Below are positions 37,550 to 45,763 of a stretch of 64,000 nucleotides of DNA, piece by piece (the first letter of the stretch is position 1; each line of letters opens with the position of its first letter). Source of the stretch: a bacterium (lineage in GTDB: Bacteria > Bdellovibrionota_C > UBA2361 > SZUA-149 > JAQTWB01); NCBI GenBank assembly GCA_028689495.1, contig JAQTWB010000001.1, positions 124,001 through 188,000 on the forward strand. The letters run 5' to 3'. The position numbers and the translations under genes are program-made. The notes below the pieces were generated by a model. It saw only the letters and a list, made by a program, of their open reading frames with translations, was not told the origin of the DNA and did no database searches.

Positions 37550-39151
37550 TTGTTTGCACTTGAGATTGATTTTCATGACGGCGTTAGCGCCCGAGAGGTG
37601 ATGATGGTGCGTAGGCCATTTGCTATTGTGGGCGGGAGTGAGTCCGCGCATGTAGTGATCGAAGGCACCAGTGGTTTGAATGAAATTCGGTTTACGAGAG
37701 GGCTCGACGGAAGTTTTCGTTGTGAGTATTTGCGTGGAGGAATTGTTCAGGGGACCATGACTGAGGTTATCACTGGTTCAGGGGTTTTTAGAATTGGGGA
37801 GGTCAGCTTGCGGTTAACTGCTTTAGATTCTGACTTACGCAATGACCCTGAGCTGCCTCCGGATGTGGCTGCAATAAACGTCCTTCGTCGTGCCCTTGCT
37901 TTCCCGAGCCCCAAATTTCCGGCACTGGTTGTTCTTGGGAAAAATCCAATAGTCTATTCGTTTGCGTCGGACGATATTGTTCTTGTTGGACGTTCGAGAC
38001 GCTGTGGCCTTCGACTTGATTCGGCAGGAGTTTCAAGTGAGCACGCTCAAGTAGGGTACGATAACGGGATGTTTTGGGTGGAGGACCTTGGAAGCACTAA
38101 CGGAACTTATATTTCAGGAAAGCTGATTGCGGGAAGACAGTATCTGCCAGTGGGAGAGTTTGTGCAGATAGGTGGCGATTGTTTTCTTGCCGGAGTGTCA
38201 CAAGAGTTGGAATACGAGCAGGTGACAAGACAAGCCAATCAGCAAATTGCGAACATTCCGGAAGTCTCTGCTGATTATCCACGCATATTGACGATGTCGG
38301 AACATGTGCAGCCGCGTCAACTAAAGGTTGGCAAGAAGAAAAGGGTTACAGTAGGTAGAGATTCGGGTAGTGACTTATGGGTTTCAGCAAGTCATGTGTC
38401 ATTCAATCATTTGGAGATATTTTACAACTCACAATCTGCCTCTGCGGTTACTGATACCAGTTCCAACGGAACTTATCTAAACGGTATGCGATTGCCTCGT
38501 GGCGAATCATATGCGTTGCCTCCCGGGCCGGTGGAAATTGATCTGCAGGGGGGAATTAAATTGATATTGTTGAATTCTGCTGAAGACGAAGAGTTATGGC
38601 AGCGAAGCACTGGCAGTGAGCACAAAGTGTCGGGGATTGAAGAGCAAGTTAGAGATATCGGCGATGACACTTTTCATGAAACGGGTGATGACAGCGGTCT
38701 TGCGGATAGTTTTGAAGATGGTTCAGGCTTTGAAAGCGCGGATCAACTTCTGTTTGAGGAAGACGATCCACGATATTTGGCAGAAGATGAATCTGATAGA
38801 GTTACTGACGTCTTTCGACATTTGTCGTCTGGGACAATTCAAGATTCCGGAGCCAAAGTTGAATCGGTAAATAAAGGGAGTACTTTTTATCAAGAGGTTC
38901 AACCCAGGGGTGGACAGCATGTTTCATCTTCAGCTGGAGATGTCGGGGAGATTACGGCAAAACCGTCTCCCTTTTTGTCTCAGGATGAATTTGAAGATTT
39001 TAGTGAAGATGCTGAACTTAGATCGACTACAGTTTTCGATGATGAACACGGGAACTATGGTTTGGGGAAAATGGGTCGAGTCATTCTTGTAACAGGTGTT
39101 ATCTTGCTCGTCGGTTCTTTAGGCGTAATGGCCGTTGTATTTTTACAGTAG
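37550..39151 (+). CDS. Three tandem FHA/FHA-like domains, acidic linker, C-terminal tail-anchor TM; candidate SctD-position protein
   Basis: FHA2 'VLVGRSRRCGLRLDSAGVSSEHAQVGYDNGMFWVEDLGSTNGTYISGKLI', FHA3 'VTVGRDSGSDLWVSASHVSFNHLEIFYN…VTDTSSNGTYLNGMRL', weaker FHA1 at the N-terminus; TM 'VILVTGVILLVGSLGVMAVVFLQ' at the extreme C-terminus. Confidence 0.82.
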   Translation: MFALEIDFHDGVSAREVMMVRRPFAIVGGSESAHVVIEGTSGLNEIRFTRGLDGSFRCEYLRGGIVQGTMTEVITGSGVFRIGEVSLRLTALDSDLRNDPELPPDVAAINVLRRALAFPSPKFPALVVLGKNPIVYSFASDDIVLVGRSRRCGLRLDSAGVSSEHAQVGYDNGMFWVEDLGSTNGTYISGKLIAGRQYLPVGEFVQIGGDCFLAGVSQELEYEQVTRQANQQIANIPEVSADYPRILTMSEHVQPRQLKVGKKKRVTVGRDSGSDLWVSASHVSFNHLEIFYNSQSASAVTDTSSNGTYLNGMRLPRGESYALPPGPVEIDLQGGIKLILLNSAEDEELWQRSTGSEHKVSGIEEQVRDIGDDTFHETGDDSGLADSFEDGSGFESADQLLFEEDDPRYLAEDESDRVTDVFRHLSSGTIQDSGAKVESVNKGSTFYQEVQPRGGQHVSSSAGDVGEITAKPSPFLSQDEFEDFSEDAELRSTTVFDDEHGNYGLGKMGRVILVTGVILLVGSLGVMAVVFLQ

Positions 39152-39196
39152 AGACAGCAAATATGATTTTAATTGAAAGTGACATTGGAGGTAAAT

Positions 39197-40366
39197 ATGT
39201 CTGATAAGGATGAATTGGCGTTTGTACGCTGTCCTAGTTGCAATAGTCTGATCCCATCGCGCGCTAAGCGCTGTCGAATGTGTGGTTTCCTTTTGTCTGA
39301 TGCCGCACCGGTTGAAAACGAAGATCCGGAAAGAAAGAGTGGAAGAGTATATCAAAAAACAGTCTCTCTGACCCCTCAGGAAGTTGAAACTTTAAAAGCC
39401 GGTATCGAATCGTCGGACGATGTTCCGCAGCCTGTTCGCACTTCTGAGACCAAACTTCCAGTTGAGCCTTCGTCAGGAACGCCTGTAAGTGAACAAGTGA
39501 CTGAAGAGAAGCGAGGTGGGTTTCGGTTGGCTGGTCGTAGTATTGATACCGTAATTGACGCAGTGGAAGTTAAGCCACCTCAAGATTCTAAGGTTGAATC
39601 CGGGAAGGACAGAGAGGGTGCGAAGGAGCCGGCGCCTTTAAAGCGTTCCGAGAGACAGGGGGTGGCAGGCCCTGCCCAGAGAGGCGATGAACCCATAGTA
39701 GAAGATCGGCAGGGAGCAGAACATCTTGAGACTGGTGATTCAGAAGTCCGTCAGCAAGATGATGGCCGTAGTCAGTTTGAACGTGAGCGGCGTGAACGTG
39801 CAAAGGAACGAAAGAGGAAAAAGAATCGCGACAGGCAACGGCAGAGTTATGATGAGTCTGCTGTGGTTGAGAAAGAATCAGTTGTAGAAGAAGTGCAAGC
39901 ACGAAAACCGAATGTGTTCTCAGATGCGGTGTCAAAAGAGCGGAAGGAAGAATTTCATCCGAAGCAAAAATTTCCTAGGGAGGTAAGAGTGGATGCGGAA
40001 AAAACACATGAGATGTCCTCTGACGGTGAACTTGTTGGTTGGCTCGTTAGTTATGAACGTGATTCACGAGGAATTGCTACAGAGCTTCGCACGGGAAGGT
40101 TTATGGTAACTCAAGAACGTTTGAGAAGTACAGATATGCTAATTAATCATTCGTCTGTATCTACTCCTCATTGCATGTTGAAGGCTGTTGCTGGTCGAGG
40201 CATAGAGATTGGTGATTTGATGAGTGAAAATGGAACTTATGTAAAAAAAGCTGGCGAGCAATCCTATACCAGGCATTCGGATCCAGTTGTGGTCACCAGT
40301 GGCGACAGTGTTAAGTTTGGCTCTTATGAGGTGTTGATTTGCCTTGTCCCGTCGCGACGAAAGTAG
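39197..40366 (+). CDS. Zinc-ribbon plus charged linker plus FHA-domain protein (ORF track start 39173)
   Basis: 'VRCPSCNSLIPSRAKRCRMCGFLL' CxxC-x(n)-CxxC; C-terminal 'GRFMVTQERLRSTDMLINHSSVSTPHCMLKAVAGRGIEIGDLMSENGTYVKKAGE…TSGDSVKFGSYEVLICLV'; strong RBS GGAGG. Confidence 0.8.
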   Translation: MSDKDELAFVRCPSCNSLIPSRAKRCRMCGFLLSDAAPVENEDPERKSGRVYQKTVSLTPQEVETLKAGIESSDDVPQPVRTSETKLPVEPSSGTPVSEQVTEEKRGGFRLAGRSIDTVIDAVEVKPPQDSKVESGKDREGAKEPAPLKRSERQGVAGPAQRGDEPIVEDRQGAEHLETGDSEVRQQDDGRSQFERERRERAKERKRKKNRDRQRQSYDESAVVEKESVVEEVQARKPNVFSDAVSKERKEEFHPKQKFPREVRVDAEKTHEMSSDGELVGWLVSYERDSRGIATELRTGRFMVTQERLRSTDMLINHSSVSTPHCMLKAVAGRGIEIGDLMSENGTYVKKAGEQSYTRHSDPVVVTSGDSVKFGSYEVLICLVPSRRK

Positions 40367-40372
40367 AGAAAT

Positions 40373-41278
40373 TTGGCTTTAGGAGCTTGTATGGTGGGTT
40401 CGACAATCGCTTACGGGAATTTTTCTCGGGCAAGGAAAACAACTTCTACGAGGTTGTATTGTCGATTAATGTTGTGCCTGTCGCTGATTTTTTTGTCAGC
40501 TTGCGCTGAGCAGGAGTTGACAGTTCGTTTGACGGAGCGGCAATCCATTTCTTTACTTGTTTCACTTGCTGACCAGGGGATTGATGCACGCCGGCAATAT
40601 GATGATCTTTCCGGAACTTACGATATTTATGTGCCGGAATCCAGTTATAGAGAGGCAATGTCAGTTTTGGATTCAAGTTGGCCAAAACCTGAGTTCGAGG
40701 GGCAGATTGATAATCTGTTGAAGGATGAGTCATTTTTCCCTGGGTTCTCGCAGAACAGACCAGGTAAAGACGAAAAACTGTTGTCGCTACAGGTGGAACG
40801 GTTGTTATCGGCTGTTCCGGGCGTAGAGGAAGTCAAGGCTCTTGTGCGATTTCCGGCAGCGGACGGGCCGTTGAAGTTGAGAAGAATAGCTTCAGATAAT
40901 CCAATTCGTTTGGCAGTAGTTGTCAAATCAACTGTTGGAAACGATAAAGTAGAAGGTTTGAGGGAGCGTCTTCAGAAGCTTCTCCAGGGATTTTTTGAGT
41001 CAGAGAATGATCATGGTCCGAAGACTTTAGTGCAGATTTTTATGGTAGAGAGCGGCCGAACTTCCAGTGTAGGCGAGAGAGCCTTGTCTATAGGTTCTGT
41101 TTGGCCATTTTCATTTCGAGTCCTAGAGGGCGATCGGGGGATAATGTCATGGCAGTTTACCGTATTTGGCTTGGGTCTGGTAATCCCAGCCTTTGTAGTT
41201 GGGTTTGTTCTCGGACAACGCGGATATTTAAAGCCGCTTTCTACGGATCCCAGTGGGAAAGATGACAATCAGAGGTGA
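40373..41278 (+). CDS. sctJ: Type III secretion inner-ring lipoprotein SctJ (YscJ/FliF family)
   Basis: Lipobox 'IFLSAC', 'ISLLVSLADQGIDARRQYDDLSGTYDIYVPESSYREAMSVL', 'LLSLQVERLLSAVPGVEEVKALVRFP', C-terminal TM 'FGLGLVIPAFVVGFVLGQRG'. Confidence 0.85.
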   Translation: MALGACMVGSTIAYGNFSRARKTTSTRLYCRLMLCLSLIFLSACAEQELTVRLTERQSISLLVSLADQGIDARRQYDDLSGTYDIYVPESSYREAMSVLDSSWPKPEFEGQIDNLLKDESFFPGFSQNRPGKDEKLLSLQVERLLSAVPGVEEVKALVRFPAADGPLKLRRIASDNPIRLAVVVKSTVGNDKVEGLRERLQKLLQGFFESENDHGPKTLVQIFMVESGRTSSVGERALSIGSVWPFSFRVLEGDRGIMSWQFTVFGLGLVIPAFVVGFVLGQRGYLKPLSTDPSGKDDNQR

Positions 41279-41282
41279 TAAT

Positions 41283-41507
41283 ATGAGCGAAGATCAGTTG
41301 TTGAGTGAGCTATCTTCTGCCGAACGTGCGATGGTAGCGGTCGCTGTTTTGCTTGATGGGCATGATGCTGTATCTTTTTTGGGGAATGATACTGTTCGAG
41401 GAGAGGCTTTGAAGAAGGCAGCAAAAAGTTTAGTTGCGTTAGCTCCGGATCTACGTCTGCCATTTGTTGGAACGATCCTTCGTAATGCATCTAAAGATTT
41501 GGGGTAA
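41283..41507 (+). CDS. Small protein between sctJ and sctQ, unknown (ORF track start 41253)
   Basis: 'MSEDQLLSELSSAERAMVAVAVLLDGHDAVSFLGNDTVRGEALKKAAKSLVALAPDLRLPFVG'; RBS-like AGAGGTG upstream; operon position. Confidence 0.6.
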   Translation: MSEDQLLSELSSAERAMVAVAVLLDGHDAVSFLGNDTVRGEALKKAAKSLVALAPDLRLPFVGTILRNASKDLG

Positions 41508-41523
41508 TAGTCAGGAGAAGGTC

Positions 41524-42573
41524 ATGCAGGTTGAAGCAAAACTTGAGCTCGATAACCAGAGATTCACTGAATGGGAGCCACAGGAGGAACTTGATTCTGT
41601 GACCGACAATCAGATTATGTTTGGTAGAGGGTTATATTGTGTAAATCTTGATCGGCTATTTCCATTGTTTTCCGAGCACTGGTTAGCATTGTTCAGTGGT
41701 CTTGGTGTTGATATACGATTTAATCATTCACATGTTATTGAGACATTCCCCACTCGTGGAGTATCAGTGTTTTCATGTCGCATTAATGGGGAGGTTCAGG
41801 TATTTGGGGTGGACCAGCGGCTTACGCAAGTATTGTCCGAACTTGTCGCACCGCAATCCAGCCCGGCTATAAAACAAATTATTTTCGATTATTTTGTGCG
41901 AAGATTTTATTCTGTGATGTCCAGTACGTGGTGTGGTTCTGTTCCATTGCGCATTGAGTATTGTTATTCGGGTAGCACCGGTGCAGTTGATGTGGCTGGG
42001 GTTCTTTCAACTGAATTGATTGTTGGTAACGCAGCATTTCCTGTCTATTTTGGACTTGGCCCGGAATTCGCTTCTTTGATTGATGAAGCATCTGTTGCGT
42101 CAGCACATTTGGAGCACGATCTGGCGGTAGTTATTGGTGATAGTGATACCGTAGTAATTTCGGTTGAGATGATGGAGGTTATTGATACCGGCTTATCTTT
42201 GATCGACCTGGTTGGTAGCAGTTCGGTAGTGTCATTTGAGGTGCCAAACTCCTATCGTGTCATTCTTTCTGTTAATGAGGTTCCTGTTGGAGTAGGGATG
42301 CTTAAGCAGTACGGTGGACATTTTGTAGTTCATGTTAGTCATATACAGAAAAAATTTCGTCATTCTGTTGCTGGCAAACGGACCACTATTGAGATCGGAG
42401 CAATTGAGGTCCCCAGAGATGAGGCGGGAAGGTATTTGCAGTCTGGAGCGGTAATTCCGCTGCAAAATCAAATCTCTGATAACCTTTCATTAATTTGCGA
42501 TGCTGAGCACTGCGGTGAGGTCAGATTAGGTGTCATTGATGGACAGATGGCAGTGAAGTTTATTCAGGAGTAG
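41524..42573 (+). CDS. sctQ: Type III secretion C-ring/sorting-platform protein SctQ (SPOA-like)
   Basis: C-terminal SPOA-like strand pattern 'IEIGAIEVPRDEAGRYLQSGAVIPLQNQISDNLSLICDAEHCGEVRLGVIDGQMAVKFIQE'; downstream of sctJ. Confidence 0.7.
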   Translation: MQVEAKLELDNQRFTEWEPQEELDSVTDNQIMFGRGLYCVNLDRLFPLFSEHWLALFSGLGVDIRFNHSHVIETFPTRGVSVFSCRINGEVQVFGVDQRLTQVLSELVAPQSSPAIKQIIFDYFVRRFYSVMSSTWCGSVPLRIEYCYSGSTGAVDVAGVLSTELIVGNAAFPVYFGLGPEFASLIDEASVASAHLEHDLAVVIGDSDTVVISVEMMEVIDTGLSLIDLVGSSSVVSFEVPNSYRVILSVNEVPVGVGMLKQYGGHFVVHVSHIQKKFRHSVAGKRTTIEIGAIEVPRDEAGRYLQSGAVIPLQNQISDNLSLICDAEHCGEVRLGVIDGQMAVKFIQE

Positions 42574-43211
42574 TGGTGGACATACTCTGTTTGGATTGTT
42601 TATTGCCATGTGTTGGGGATACCAAGGGGTTGATGGACTCGGCTGGTCGATTAGCCGGACGTAGTGAGAGTCTTAATATGCTTTCGGTTGATAGTTCAGA
42701 ATTCTCTGTTGAAGAAGATGAACGTGAACAGTATCTTGTGCATACTGCGATTTCTCAGGCAATGAGCTGGATTGCCGCTATAAATGGGCGTATCGATTTT
42801 TTGCCCGATATTGCTGCATTGAACACAATGGATTTAACAAGTCTTTATGCTTTAGCCAGGCTTTATTTTCGTAATGGATATATTGTTACATCTGAGCGGG
42901 TATTCTCCGGATTGCAAATATTGGATAAGGAAGGTGAGACGCCAGCAGATTTAGGTTGCGGTGTCGTAGCTCTTTGTTCTTCCAAGTTTGAAGAAGCTAT
43001 TGCATCGTTTCATAAGTGCTTAAGTAATGGACATTATTTGATTGAGAGTCAGCTTGGGTTGACATTGTCATATATTGGGTTGTCGGAAATGTCTCGTGCG
43101 GTAGTTGCTTATGACGAAATTACGGAAGGATTGGATATCACTACCATGAAAGTTGATATACGCCCTTTATATGCTTTTGTCGGGTCTATTCTATCTACGG
43201 GTGCTCGCTGA
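42573..43211 (+). CDS. TPR-type protein, possible SycD/LcrH-like class II T3SS chaperone
   Basis: 'LTSLYALARLYFRNGYIVTSERVFSGLQILDKEG…GCGVVALCSSKFEEAIASFHKCL' TPR-like; start overlaps the sctQ stop. Confidence 0.5.
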   Translation: MVDILCLDCLLPCVGDTKGLMDSAGRLAGRSESLNMLSVDSSEFSVEEDEREQYLVHTAISQAMSWIAAINGRIDFLPDIAALNTMDLTSLYALARLYFRNGYIVTSERVFSGLQILDKEGETPADLGCGVVALCSSKFEEAIASFHKCLSNGHYLIESQLGLTLSYIGLSEMSRAVVAYDEITEGLDITTMKVDIRPLYAFVGSILSTGAR

Positions 43212-43284
43212 GAAGGTCTGCGCGTTGGCATGTTAAAGGGAATTTGTGCAGGTCCGTAGGTGTAATGTCTATATGTTGTTCAGC

Positions 43285-43602
43285 TCAGTCACTATCTTCG
43301 TCAGTGCTGGCTGCTTCTATCGTCATACGCACTGCATCTATAATAGATTTTTGCTGCGACTTCGGAATTTTTTGGCGACGAAAGAAGTCTTTGGCCTCAG
43401 CTTCCAGTATCTGGAGCATTTCCTTTTTATTGTTGCGATTTATTGGAACAGTTGAGAACTTGGCATTGCTGGAGATGGAGTCGACTTTAAGGGCCTTTCT
43501 GATAGCACTAGTAGCCTCGGAACGCTGTGTCGCTGTGATACTGCTTCCTGCAGTGATTGACTGAGCCGAACCGGATTTTATTGAATCAATTTTTTTTGTC
43601 AT
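43285..43602 (-). CDS. Small Ser/Thr-rich protein, unknown; downstream of the sigma-like gene
   Basis: 105-aa ORF 8 nt after the stop of the minus-strand sigma-like gene; no family recognised. Confidence 0.5.
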   Translation of the reverse strand: MTKKIDSIKSGSAQSITAGSSITATQRSEATSAIRKALKVDSISSNAKFSTVPINRNNKKEMLQILEAEAKDFFRRQKIPKSQQKSIIDAVRMTIEAASTDEDSD

Positions 43603-43610
43603 ATGAGCTC

Positions 43611-44507
43611 TTAATAATGATAGAGTGCGAAAGTGGTAATTGTGGGTAATGGCGCCAGTAGCAGTAGTAAAGAGAGAATGTCGATTGCATGGCTGCGGAT
43701 TTTTTTCTGAAAGATAGAAAAAGGTGACTTCCAGTTTTCCTTACCATAGGTCTCGGCTAGCGGCCTTAATGTCGGGCGGATTTTTAAGGCTTTACCAGTG
43801 CTATGGTTGGAATTGTTTTTCATCGATTCTTCGAGAAAAACAAGAATGGTGCTGTGCTCACGTATAATCGTTAGTTCATCTATCCCCCATTCGCTAGCTA
43901 GAGTGCGCATGGATTTTCCGATCCAGTATATCTCCCAAAGAATTGTTTGGTGAATTGGGTTCAAATGACTGATTTGAGTCAACATTTCCTTATATTCAAG
44001 GATATCATCGGGCTGATTTTTTTGGTCTTCGGCGATAGCCAGGAGGCTAGCTCCTGCCAGAAGACTTTTTACTGCGATCTGTAAGCCATCACCGGCAGAA
44101 TCAGTGGAGGTATCTATTGATCCTGAATGAAGTTCGGGGAAAAGTTGGAACAACTTTGCTGATATTTCACGCGCTTGATCACTCGCTTCGCTGTTACTTC
44201 CTGTTGCTCTACGCCAGTTTTTTGATTTTCGTGCCTCTTCAGTCGCCGCTTCGTGGATTCGGCGTCGTGCATAAGCGCGAAAGGGAACACCTAGTGAATC
44301 GTTGTAGCGCGTAGCGCAGAAAAGGAGGCCTTCGTATGCTCCACCGTCGAGGCCGTCCATTTGCCAGTCAAGGTTCCAGGAACGAGCGACATTGCGAGCG
44401 ATTGCTTCTGCCCAGCCAAGATTTTCGCTGACCAGCTTCTCAATCAATTCCGGATCGTTTTTAGTGGTGACTTGCGCGTCTGCATCGTTATTCATTTCGT
44501 CGGACAT
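43611..44507 (-). CDS. Sigma-70-like protein with predicted C-terminal TM helix
   Basis: Region-2-like 'AIARNVARSWNLDWQMDGLDGGAYEGLLFCATRYNDSLGVPFRAYARRRIHEAATEEARKS'; region-4-like 'LNPIHQTILWEIYWIGKSMRTLASEWGIDELTIIREH'; C-terminus 'IDILSLLLLLAPLPTITTFALYHY'. Confidence 0.7.
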   Translation of the reverse strand: MSDEMNNDADAQVTTKNDPELIEKLVSENLGWAEAIARNVARSWNLDWQMDGLDGGAYEGLLFCATRYNDSLGVPFRAYARRRIHEAATEEARKSKNWRRATGSNSEASDQAREISAKLFQLFPELHSGSIDTSTDSAGDGLQIAVKSLLAGASLLAIAEDQKNQPDDILEYKEMLTQISHLNPIHQTILWEIYWIGKSMRTLASEWGIDELTIIREHSTILVFLEESMKNNSNHSTGKALKIRPTLRPLAETYGKENWKSPFSIFQKKIRSHAIDILSLLLLLAPLPTITTFALYHY

Positions 44508-44884
44508 GAACTAAACTCTATTTTCAATTGATTTGGGCCGAACACAGCGTGGTTGTGACCTTTAACACACCAATACTGTGAAACCGACTTATGACGATGC
44601 CACCGTATCTGTATTTGCGTGGGGTTTACAATCACAAGACTGACTTGAATGTAAAATTCCGGGACATCGACCAATTCTGATAGTGGGTACATCGGCGGTT
44701 GAGTCAATATACTACAGGGGAGTTGCTCGATTTTATGCCGGGCACGAAAATCAAGTTGGACTGTTGGAAAATACGTAATGCCATTCTGCATAAAATTTAT
44801 TGAAGCAGGTGGCTATCCGGGACGGATATATGGGTGACTGGTCTTTGTGAGGTGCGGATTGTGTGGTGATGGTTTGAGCCAGGT

Positions 44885-45763
44885 TTGTTAACCAAGGTCT
44901 TACAGGAGAGTTTTATGCCGACAGTCAACATTCGCGATGAAGGGAAAAGGCAAAGATTACAGGCGATTAAGCTTTCCGTCGGCTCGGTCGGGGCTGCTTT
45001 GCCTGGTTCGGCCGGTTGCTTTTCTAGCGATCGGTCCGTCCGAGATAAATTGATTTTTGATAACCGCACGCAGGCACACAAGATTGGACGAAGTATGTTG
45101 CGCAAGTGGCGTGTGACACTTCCTTACGGCGAAGCTGAGAGTCTTGTTGACCTCACCTTGTGTGAAGTAGCCGATCGTTTTGACGCATCTAAAGGCGCGT
45201 CGTTCATAACTTTTTTCTTCTATCATCTCCGTGGCAATCTTGTTCGAACAGTAGCTTCGTATTCTCGCAATAATGCAAATTTTTCTGCATTTCACGGTGA
45301 TAGTTCGTTTGAGCTGGTGAAAGAGACTACTCGGTTGGGTGGAAGCGAATTTGCTCTGGCATCGGATATCTCTGGTTACGGTGCTTTTGATTCCAGTATC
45401 CCGGAAGAGAATATGATTCGCGAGGAGCGAGAGGATATCTGCCGTCAGGCGTTCGCCGGACTTGATCCTCTGGAAAGAGAGGTTCTCGAACGGTCATTCG
45501 AACTTGATCAGAGCCTTGTCGGTATTGCGGAGGAGCTCGGTTATAGTCGTTGTCATATTTCTCGGGTGAAGAAAAAGGCTCTGGAAAAGATGAAAGTTAC
45601 TTTGGCTGGTTGTGAGAGCATCGCACCTGTGGCCAGAGATCCTCAGTTGGCTCGACCAAAGAAGCAAATCGATGGGACCAGCGTTCGCGGGCGTAAGAGA
45701 AGGGCGCTTTCAGTCGCGGGTCGGGACAAGGGGCAGGGTAGGCTCAGGGCAAATGTTGGCTGA
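44885..45763 (+). CDS. Sigma-70-family RNA polymerase sigma factor
   Basis: 'DRFDASKGASFITFFFYHLRGNLVRTVASYSRNN', 'LDPLEREVLERSFELDQSLVGIAEELGYSRCHISRVKKKALEKMK'. Confidence 0.8.
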   Translation: MLTKVLQESFMPTVNIRDEGKRQRLQAIKLSVGSVGAALPGSAGCFSSDRSVRDKLIFDNRTQAHKIGRSMLRKWRVTLPYGEAESLVDLTLCEVADRFDASKGASFITFFFYHLRGNLVRTVASYSRNNANFSAFHGDSSFELVKETTRLGGSEFALASDISGYGAFDSSIPEENMIREEREDICRQAFAGLDPLEREVLERSFELDQSLVGIAEELGYSRCHISRVKKKALEKMKVTLAGCESIAPVARDPQLARPKKQIDGTSVRGRKRRALSVAGRDKGQGRLRANVG

